Assembly: GCA_014802705.1 (NCBI GenBank)
Contig: JAAVBR010000019.1
Coordinates: forward strand, 1 to 6,067
Length of the DNA: 6,067 nt
Reading direction: 5' to 3'
From: a bacterium
GTDB lineage: Bacteria > Pseudomonadota > Alphaproteobacteria > Rs-D84
The notes below the pieces were generated by a model. It was not told where the DNA came from. It made no database searches and saw only the letters and a program-made list of their open reading frames with translations. Shown piece by piece: positions 1 to 4,048 of this stretch (position 1 is its first letter; every line of letters begins with the position of its first letter). The position numbers and the translations under genes were made by a program.

Positions 1-1
1 G

Positions 2-104
2 AGTCCCCCGCAGGGGGGAGGTGGTTAGAGCCTACGTATTCTAGGAACCGAACTCTCTAACCACCCCGTCACCTCCGGTGCCACCCCTCCAATGGAGGGG
101 AACT
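2..104. repeat. Palindromic interspersed element made of nested hairpins
   Basis: The stretch folds as a row of hairpins. Bases 4-9 pair with 14-19 (TCCCCC/GGGGGA). Bases 20-30 pair perfectly with 55-65 (GGTGGTTAGAG/CTCTAACCACC) around a 24-nt centre. Bases 84-90 pair with 94-100 (CCCCTCC/GGAGGGG), and this stem can be extended by 77-82 pairing with 105-110. The outer ends, AGTCCCC at 2-8 and GGGGAACT at 97-104, are near-inverted copies of each other, so the whole unit is roughly palindromic, like a small MITE or a large REP-type element. Its right half recurs inverted at 207-252. No transposase is present. The element could start left of the window. I infer an interspersed repeat from the internal symmetry and the second copy; copy number in the genome is unknown. 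Confidence 0.6.
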
Positions 105-138
105 GGTACCGTTCTTAATCTTGCCATAAAGCACCGTC

Positions 139-158
139 ATCCCGACGAAGGTCGGGAT
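139..158. repeat. Short REP-like hairpin
   Basis: This is a perfect 8-bp inverted repeat, ATCCCGAC (139-146) and GTCGGGAT (151-158), with a GAAG loop. No T-run follows on either side, so it is a poor terminator. It sits between the two related hairpin elements and looks like an independent palindromic repeat core. Its function is unknown. Confidence 0.5.
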
Positions 159-206
159 CCATTGTGATCTGTTGCATTCTAAACTTGGAAATAAAGAACG
201 CACTCA

Positions 207-252
207 GTTCCCCTCATGTCCAAGAGGGGTGCCACGAAGTGGCGGGGTGTCG
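207..252. repeat. Second, inverted partial copy of the 2-104 element
   Basis: Read on the plus strand, this resembles the reverse complement of about 60-104. Both begin AGTTCCCCTC, continue to GAGGGGTG, then a GCCAC/GCAC segment, then a GTGRCGGGGTG segment. It forms two adjacent hairpins: 210-215 with 224-229, and 231-235 with 239-243 (GCCAC-GAA-GTGGC). The copy stops before the GGTGGTTAGAG palindrome found in the first copy, so it is either a half element or a decayed one. It ends about 10 bases before the -35 box of the next gene, so an insertion here could have shaped that promoter's upstream region. Confidence 0.6.
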
Positions 253-261
253 GAAAACATG

Positions 262-290
262 TTGCACGAAATGGCGCAATGTGGTATAAT
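262..290 (+). promoter_or_regulatory. Extended -10 sigma70-type promoter
   Basis: A perfect TATAAT box at 285-290 is preceded by TG at 282-283, giving the extended -10 form TGnTATAAT. A weak -35 (TTGCAC, 262-267) lies 17 bases upstream. Transcription should begin near 296-298, giving a leader of about 70 nt before the GTG start at 368. The leader contains the hairpin at 315-350. Confidence 0.75.
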
Positions 291-314
291 CCGTGGCGTT
301 GGGCGATTTTATAC

Positions 315-350
315 TATGCCTAATCCAAAGGAACGTTTGGATTAGGCATA
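315..350 (+). promoter_or_regulatory. Perfect 15-bp hairpin in the 5' leader
   Basis: TATGCCTAATCCAAA (315-329) and its exact reverse complement (336-350) flank a 6-base loop, GGAACG. The hairpin lies between the predicted transcription start and the GGAGG ribosome binding site at 356-360, leaving that site 5 bases downstream and unpaired. No T-run follows, so it is not an intrinsic terminator. It could be an mRNA-stabilising 5' stem, a translation-control element, or the DNA dyad of a regulator. The sequence alone does not decide between these. Confidence 0.65.
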
Positions 351-355
351 AAAGC

Positions 356-360
356 GGAGG
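356..360 (+). promoter_or_regulatory. Ribosome binding site deciding the GTG start
   Basis: A consensus GGAGG lies 7 bases before the GTG at 368. This supports a GTG start and places a good signal peptide directly at the N-terminus. Confidence 0.8.
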
Positions 361-367
361 ATAAAAA

Positions 368-766
368 GTGCGGATTTCTGGGATTTTTATATTGGGAATT
401 TTGTTGTATCCAAACGTTGGTTTGGCCGAAACGGTTGTGGAACATTCATCCAATTGTTTGTTGCCCTTGATCAGTGAAATGGATGATGATTTTTGTGAAA
501 TATACCAAAGCAGACTTTTCTTGTCTGATGGCTTCATAACAACCTATACCTGTCCGGATGGGTATAATTTAAATGCTGCCAAAAATCAATGTACGCGCGC
601 CAATGGCACCAGCATCACGGGCAATGACACCAGTGGAAAATATACCATTACCTATGAATCCTGTGAACCGTGGGTGGAAACCAAGGGTTGCATAACACGC
701 TGGTGTTCGGAAGCAGAGTGGTCGACTTGTGAGGATCTTAGAGAACTCTGTGGTATTATGCTATAA
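368..766 (+). CDS. Small secreted cysteine-rich protein, unknown function
   Basis: A 132-residue protein that I do not recognise. Residues 1-20 form a Sec signal peptide (MRISG, then a hydrophobic run, then VGLA), with likely cleavage after Ala20. The mature part of about 112 residues holds nine cysteines (30, 43, 62, 75, 99, 108, 113, 121, 128), so it is probably an exported, disulfide-bonded protein. Residues 61-75 (TCPDGYNLNAAKNQC) resemble the short Cys-Pro-x-Gly-Tyr loops of EGF-like and other small secreted modules, but no full domain can be named. The odd cysteine count leaves one free, possibly for a partner or metal. The GTG start is backed by GGAGG 7 bases upstream and a strong extended -10 promoter. 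It is a single-gene unit ending in a terminator that begins inside its stop codon. Its codons are visibly more A/T-rich than those of ligA in the same window, which may mean weak expression or foreign origin. Confidence 0.8.
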   Translation: MRISGIFILGILLYPNVGLAETVVEHSSNCLLPLISEMDDDFCEIYQSRLFLSDGFITTYTCPDGYNLNAAKNQCTRANGTSITGNDTSGKYTITYESCEPWVETKGCITRWCSEAEWSTCEDLRELCGIML

Positions 767-793
767 AAAAATCCCCCATTCGGGGGATTTTTT
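766..793. terminator. Bidirectional intrinsic terminator shared by convergent genes
   Basis: The stem ATCCCCC (771-777) pairs with GGGGGAT (782-788) around an ATTC loop. It is flanked by an A-run (766-771) on the left and a T-run (788-793) on the right, giving a U-tract in both directions. The plus gene stops at 764-766 and the minus gene stops at 792-794, so both stop codons overlap the ends of the structure. Confidence 0.92.
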
Positions 794-1463
794 AACGACA
801 CCATTCCCATTTGCCGTTCACCAATCGGGCGATGGGTTGGGGCGTGCGCTGGGGGGCGCAATTGCCGCCACAGCCGCCGCCACAGGTTTGTTCATTGCAT
901 CCCTGGTCGGCACAACGGTCATAGCCCTGGGTACACGCCTGGGAGGCATAGCCCCGGGATTGGGGATAGGCCTGGGCGGGGGCATTGACATTGGCCTGAT
1001 TATATTCGGTCGCAATATATTGATCATAGGCCTGGGTATAACCGGCGTTATTTTGGGGCCGGGCATAGGCCGGATAATTTTGCCGGATGGTTTGGTTGGC
1101 CGCCTGGATGGCCTCGTTGGCGATTTGCTGCTTGGCCATGTGGACACAGTTTTCGACGTATTCGTTCAGTTCCGGCGACACATATTCATCAATCGGCAAA
1201 AACGCGAAAATGCGATGGTTGCCGCCCGCGCCCGGCAAGACGAACAGTTTGCCGGTCTTTTCCAAAACGGTTTGCTGGGTTTCCAGATCATCGATATACG
1301 CCACCTCGCGATTATGGAAATTGTCGGTATCCAGGCGCAGGGCACGTCTTTCGCGCCGCTGGGTCAGGTCTTGATAGCCATAGTAGCCCAAGGCCGCCAG
1401 CATGATCATGAATAAAATATCTTTGGCCTTTTCGGCCCCGGTTTTCTCGCTCCAACTTGACAT
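792..1463 (-). CDS. Membrane-anchored protein with Q/N/Y-rich and Cys-rich tail, unknown function
   Basis: A 223-residue protein without a family I can name. Residues 1-14 are polar and charged. Residues 15-30 (KDILFMIMLAALGYYGY region) form one membrane segment, followed by a basic stretch (QRRERR, 35-40) that suggests the bulk may sit in the cytoplasm. Residues 41-112 look like a small folded domain. About 115-175 is low complexity, rich in Q, N, A and Y, with repeated QAY-type units. The tail holds a Cys/Gly cluster (Cys 177, 184, 189, 194, 198, 202) and ends in WEWCR. Together with Cys106 there are eight cysteines, which suggests metal binding if cytoplasmic or disulfides if periplasmic. 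The ATG start is supported by AAAGGGG (1470-1476) six bases upstream and by a consensus promoter. An open frame on the opposite strand here is a by-product of the biased composition. Confidence 0.82.
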   Translation of the reverse strand: MSSWSEKTGAEKAKDILFMIMLAALGYYGYQDLTQRRERRALRLDTDNFHNREVAYIDDLETQQTVLEKTGKLFVLPGAGGNHRIFAFLPIDEYVSPELNEYVENCVHMAKQQIANEAIQAANQTIRQNYPAYARPQNNAGYTQAYDQYIATEYNQANVNAPAQAYPQSRGYASQACTQGYDRCADQGCNEQTCGGGCGGNCAPQRTPQPIARLVNGKWEWCR

Positions 1464-1496
1464 TATTGTCCCCTTTGGTTGTTGTTTGCTGATCGA

Positions 1497-1525
1497 AATA
1501 TAGGACTAAAAAATATGATTGTCAA
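1497..1525 (-). promoter_or_regulatory. Consensus sigma70-type promoter for the leftward membrane-protein gene
   Basis: On the minus strand, TTGACA (1525-1520) is followed after exactly 17 bases by TATATT (1502-1497). The leader to the ATG at 1463 is about 25-30 nt and contains the AAAGGGG ribosome binding site. The near-perfect match implies strong basal expression. Confidence 0.85.
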
Positions 1526-1544
1526 GAATATTTTAAAATTTTTA

Positions 1545-1572
1545 TTGACAAAATATAAAAATGTAATATATT
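1545..1572 (+). promoter_or_regulatory. Consensus sigma70-type promoter for the rightward exported-protein gene
   Basis: TTGACA (1545-1550) is followed after 16 bases by TATATT (1567-1572). Transcription should start near 1579-1580. This makes the ATG at 1577 unusable as a start and supports the ATG at 1610. Its -35 box faces that of the leftward promoter across 19 AT-rich bases, which may act as a shared UP element. Confidence 0.8.
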
Positions 1573-1596
1573 TGTCATGTTCAATAATTGTAAACC

Positions 1597-1601
1597 AAGG
1601 A
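1597..1601 (+). promoter_or_regulatory. Ribosome binding site deciding the ATG start at 1610
   Basis: AAGGA lies 8 bases before the ATG at 1610. The in-frame ATG at 1577 has no such site and lies at or before the predicted transcription start. Confidence 0.75.
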
Positions 1602-1609
1602 CGAGAGTC

Positions 1610-2383
1610 ATGTGTATTGATTTTAAGAAAGTTCTGTTGGCCCTGGGGATTACGACGGCGGCCCTGTTGATGTCGGATGTGGCGATGGGGCAATTAAAGA
1701 CTGCGTCGCAATTAAAGCGGGGGGATAACCGTGACGCCCGCGCCATGCAACGGGACGATAATCTGATGAATTCGTTGCAGTTGACCGGTATGGCCGACCG
1801 CAGCAAGATTGATACCACCGGATTTGGGCATAATCCGGCCGAATTCGAATGGGTTTGCTGGCGCTTTCGGGGCATCAGCCTGGGGTCTGAATTGACCGAA
1901 GGGAACTGTGAACGCATCGTCAATTATTTGATTCAAGACACGGTGACCTATAAAATGCTGATCGAAGAAAGCATTGTGGCCAATGAATTCATCTGGCGTG
2001 AACGATTGAAAACAGGTGACCGGGTTCAGGTGTTGAGTTTCAAAGACATGTTGCCGGGTACCGTCAGATGGGACCCCAATCATTACGGCCAGAATGCGTT
2101 CGAGGTCCTTATTACCGACGCCAATCGCAATGAAATTGCGCATGAATTGGCGGACGATTTACGCTATACGGGCATCGGACCGGTCAAAGATGCCTGGTAC
2201 CCCAGTGAAATTGTTCAACGGAAATTGAACAAGGATTGCAAAATGAAGGGCGAATACATGTTCAAAATCTTTGCCATGGCCGCCAGACGCCTGCAAATCA
2301 AACTGCATGCGTTGGATTTATTGGCCAAGCAACGTGGCGTTATGGAAAACGGGTATGATTCACCGGAAAACTTTGAACGCTAA
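1610..2383 (+). CDS. Exported protein of unknown function with Sec signal peptide
   Basis: A protein of 257 residues from the chosen start. Using the upstream in-frame ATG at 1577 would add 11 polar residues in front of the signal peptide and lacks a ribosome binding site. Residues 1-27 form a signal peptide: MCIDFKK, a hydrophobic core VLLALGITTAALLM, then SDVAMG with likely cleavage before Gln28. The mature protein is about 230 residues, highly charged and without further membrane segments, so it is probably periplasmic. Three mature cysteines (83, 100, 210) are visible. Residues 79-90 (FEWVCWRFRGIS) are Trp-rich, and 218-240 looks like an amphipathic helix (FKIFAMAARRLQIKLHALDLLAK). I cannot assign a family. 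It is a monocistronic gene with its own promoter and two terminators, divergent from the membrane-protein gene, so the two may be co-regulated. Confidence 0.82.
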   Translation: MCIDFKKVLLALGITTAALLMSDVAMGQLKTASQLKRGDNRDARAMQRDDNLMNSLQLTGMADRSKIDTTGFGHNPAEFEWVCWRFRGISLGSELTEGNCERIVNYLIQDTVTYKMLIEESIVANEFIWRERLKTGDRVQVLSFKDMLPGTVRWDPNHYGQNAFEVLITDANRNEIAHELADDLRYTGIGPVKDAWYPSEIVQRKLNKDCKMKGEYMFKIFAMAARRLQIKLHALDLLAKQRGVMENGYDSPENFER

Positions 2384-2394
2384 ACCCAACCAAC

Positions 2395-2420
2395 AATCCC
2401 GGGGCAGCCCGGGATTTTTT
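2395..2420 (+). terminator. Intrinsic terminator, first of a tandem pair
   Basis: AATCCCGGG (2395-2403) pairs perfectly with CCCGGGATT (2408-2416) around a GCAG loop, with a T-run through 2420. It lies 12 bases after the stop codon of the exported-protein gene. Confidence 0.92.
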
Positions 2421-2421
2421 G

Positions 2422-2450
2422 GCCCGCCACCACGGCGGGCTTTATTTTTT
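2422..2450 (+). terminator. Intrinsic terminator, second of a tandem pair
   Basis: GCCCGCC (2422-2428) pairs with GGCGGGC (2434-2440) around ACCAC, followed by TTTATTTTTT (2441-2450). The T-tract also encodes, on the opposite strand, the last two lysines and stop codon of the convergent methyltransferase gene. Read on the minus strand, neither hairpin has a good U-tract, so the minus operon has no clear intrinsic terminator here. Confidence 0.88.
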
Positions 2451-3029
2451 AAATTCATAGATAAACAGGCGATGCGGCACCCGAAAACCATGGTTGCCGT
2501 ATCGGGTGTATCCGTGGCCCACATCCACCACCCGTACGGGGGTGCGGTTTGTTACCGGAATATCCATGGTTATCAGGACACGAAACTTGTCCCCGTATGC
2601 GGCCACTTGGTCATGGGCGTTTGGCCCCAGATAGGTTACCGCCACGTCCACCGGCGCACACCGGGCCAGGTATTTAAACGCGTCCACCCAATGGGTGCGG
2701 CACCGCCCCCGGCAAAACAAATCGCCCACCCGCGATATCAGGGCCGATACCGGCATGTTTTCCAGGGCATCCACATGCATATTGCACCGGCGCGCGATTT
2801 TTCGGGCCAAGCCCCCGTACCCCGATCCGATTTCCACGGCCGTCCGCAAATCCGGATAATGGGTTTGAATTTCCCGAATGACGGCGCGGCGCAGGTGCCG
2901 GATACTGGGCACCATGGGATAACAGCGGCGCCGGACACTGATGATATATTCCAGGCCATAGACATAGATATACACAATCGCCGCCCCCAGACCAATCACC
3001 AGTGCATAAATTCCGATTGATGTCATCAT
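2442..3029 (-). CDS. Membrane-anchored class I SAM-dependent methyltransferase-like protein
   Basis: A 195-residue protein. Residues about 5-30 form one N-terminal membrane segment followed by basic residues (VRRRC, 32-36), which points to a cytoplasmic catalytic part. The Rossmann-type methyltransferase signature is motif I AVEIGSGYGGLAR (64-76). An acidic strand end follows (VDALE, 86-90, with Asp87 or Glu90 able to bind the SAM ribose), then a motif IV-like strand DVAVTYLGP (128-136) and a closing strand PHRLFIYEF (185-193). A short methyltransferase behind a single N-terminal helix recalls the FAM173/ATPSC-KMT lysine methyltransferase group, but this is a resemblance of layout, not a firm assignment. 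The substrate is unknown. It is the last gene of the ligA operon, with ATG 3 bases after the kinase stop and only a weak ribosome site (GGGAAA), so translational coupling is likely. A second ATG at 3026 is an equally possible start. Confidence 0.75.
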   Translation of the reverse strand: MMTSIGIYALVIGLGAAIVYIYVYGLEYIISVRRRCYPMVPSIRHLRRAVIREIQTHYPDLRTAVEIGSGYGGLARKIARRCNMHVDALENMPVSALISRVGDLFCRGRCRTHWVDAFKYLARCAPVDVAVTYLGPNAHDQVAAYGDKFRVLITMDIPVTNRTPVRVVDVGHGYTRYGNHGFRVPHRLFIYEFKK

Positions 3030-3032
3030 GTC

Positions 3033-4043
3033 TTATTTCCCATGGGCGTCGTCGGTATGCATCACCGCGGGCAGTGTGCGCGGTTTTTCCGTTATGGCAT
3101 CCATCATTTCCTGGGCCCGGATGGCCCCGATATAAAACCGCAGGGATTGACAATGGCGCGCCGTGGCGTCGGCAAACTTTTTGGTGTCGGTGGCGCTGGT
3201 GGTGATCGGCGAAAACCGCATCACGTCCCGCGCGATGGTCGCGAGCAGGCGAAAAACCTCGGCCTTGTTTTTATCAAAATTCCATGTTAAATCGGGATTG
3301 GTTGTGCGCGGCAAATGATTGACATAATTCCACAGATCGCCCAGGGATAACGTCGGATGATACATAATGGCCAGTTTGGGACGATATCCGGCCAATTCAA
3401 AATCAATAATCGACACGCGCCCCGTTTCCGGATCCATGATGATATTCCCCGGGTGCAGGTCATTGTGTGAAAAGACCATTTCTTGGGCCTCGGGCAAATT
3501 GTCCAAAAAGGCGTGTGCCGCCACAATGGTCTGGATATCGGCATCACTGACCACGCCGTCCAGTTTCTTGGTCAAATGCCGGGATACGTCCACGCTGCCG
3601 TTGCCCCACATGGGGAACAGGTGACTGTCGGGATTCCGCAGCTGGGTGGGATGCATTTCGGACATATCGTTGATTAAATTGCCCACGGCGCGGATCAATT
3701 CGGGACGGTGCTGTTCCATAATGGCCGGGTCGATTTCACGCAACACGGTGCCCGGGGCGAATTCTTCGCGTACCTTGCCATGCGCGACAAAGGTTTTCGG
3801 CACGTCATAGGCCGGATTGCCGATGGCACGGACCTGGTCGGATATGTCGTGGGCGCGTTCTTGGTTGGCCCACCAGCGGTCGGGATGGTCGCGGTCCGTC
3901 CCATTGGGGTTGATCGTCTTTTCCACCATATCGCGTCCCGACAGGGTGGGGCGCCGTTGCACACTGGTGCCGTGACCCGATTTTGAACTTTCGGGAACAC
4001 TCATGTCGCCCATGCGCACAAAGGTTGTCGTTGTATCTGCCAT
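3033..4043 (-). CDS. Choline-kinase/aminoglycoside-phosphotransferase-fold kinase, substrate unknown
   Basis: A 336-residue cytoplasmic protein with the APH/choline-kinase fold (PF01636-like). The catalytic loop is FSHNDLHPGNIIMD (191-204), with Asp195 as catalytic base and Asn200 as metal ligand. It is followed by SIIDFELAGY (211-220), where Asp214 is the DFG-equivalent metal ligand. In the N-lobe, MVEKTI (39-44) fits the ATP-binding lysine strand (Lys42), and NQERAHDIS (60-68) fits helix C. The hinge is probably EEFAPGTVL (93-101). The N-lobe is compact and the nucleotide loop is not obvious. The HNDL and IIDFE forms resemble choline/ethanolamine and LicA-type kinases more than resistance enzymes. 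A small-metabolite or lipid-headgroup substrate is therefore more likely than an antibiotic, but this is inference. The first 35 residues are polar and probably disordered. The start lies 5 bases after the ligA stop. Met11 and Met14 are possible later starts. Confidence 0.85.
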   Translation of the reverse strand: MADTTTTFVRMGDMSVPESSKSGHGTSVQRRPTLSGRDMVEKTINPNGTDRDHPDRWWANQERAHDISDQVRAIGNPAYDVPKTFVAHGKVREEFAPGTVLREIDPAIMEQHRPELIRAVGNLINDMSEMHPTQLRNPDSHLFPMWGNGSVDVSRHLTKKLDGVVSDADIQTIVAAHAFLDNLPEAQEMVFSHNDLHPGNIIMDPETGRVSIIDFELAGYRPKLAIMYHPTLSLGDLWNYVNHLPRTTNPDLTWNFDKNKAEVFRLLATIARDVMRFSPITTSATDTKKFADATARHCQSLRFYIGAIRAQEMMDAITEKPRTLPAVMHTDDAHGK

Positions 4044-4048
4044 GTGAA

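Noticed and set aside
19..66. tRNA-like look of GGTGGTTAGAGC
   Set aside because: It resembles a D-arm, but there is no acceptor stem, no T-arm (GGTTCRAATCC) and no CCA end. The bases are explained by the 11-bp inverted repeat.
139..158. Intrinsic terminator
   Set aside because: The stem is good but no T-run follows on either strand, and there is no gene ending nearby.
1..367. CRISPR array or integron-type site in the hairpin-rich left end
   Set aside because: The repeats are inverted and unequal rather than direct and evenly spaced, with no spacers, cas genes or integrase in the window.
214..537. Minus-strand open frame of 107 residues at the left end
   Set aside because: It lies antisense to the secreted-protein gene and crosses its promoter and leader hairpin and a repeat element. 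No ribosome site or recognisable content.
729..1415. Long plus-strand open frame (228 residues), Gly/Ile/Leu-rich, opposite the membrane-protein gene
   Set aside because: It runs through the terminator, has no ribosome site, and its hydrophobic composition is just the complement of Gln/Ala/Tyr/Asn codons. The minus-strand gene has a consensus promoter, ribosome site and proper ends.
2271..3020. Plus-strand open frame of 249 residues opposite the methyltransferase
   Set aside because: It would overlap the end of the exported-protein gene and read through two tandem terminators. Composition is His/Pro/Arg-rich, typical of an antisense shadow.
3033..4043. Aminoglycoside resistance gene
   Set aside because: The fold is shared with resistance kinases, but the motifs look closer to choline/LicA-type kinases and it sits in a housekeeping operon with no mobile context.
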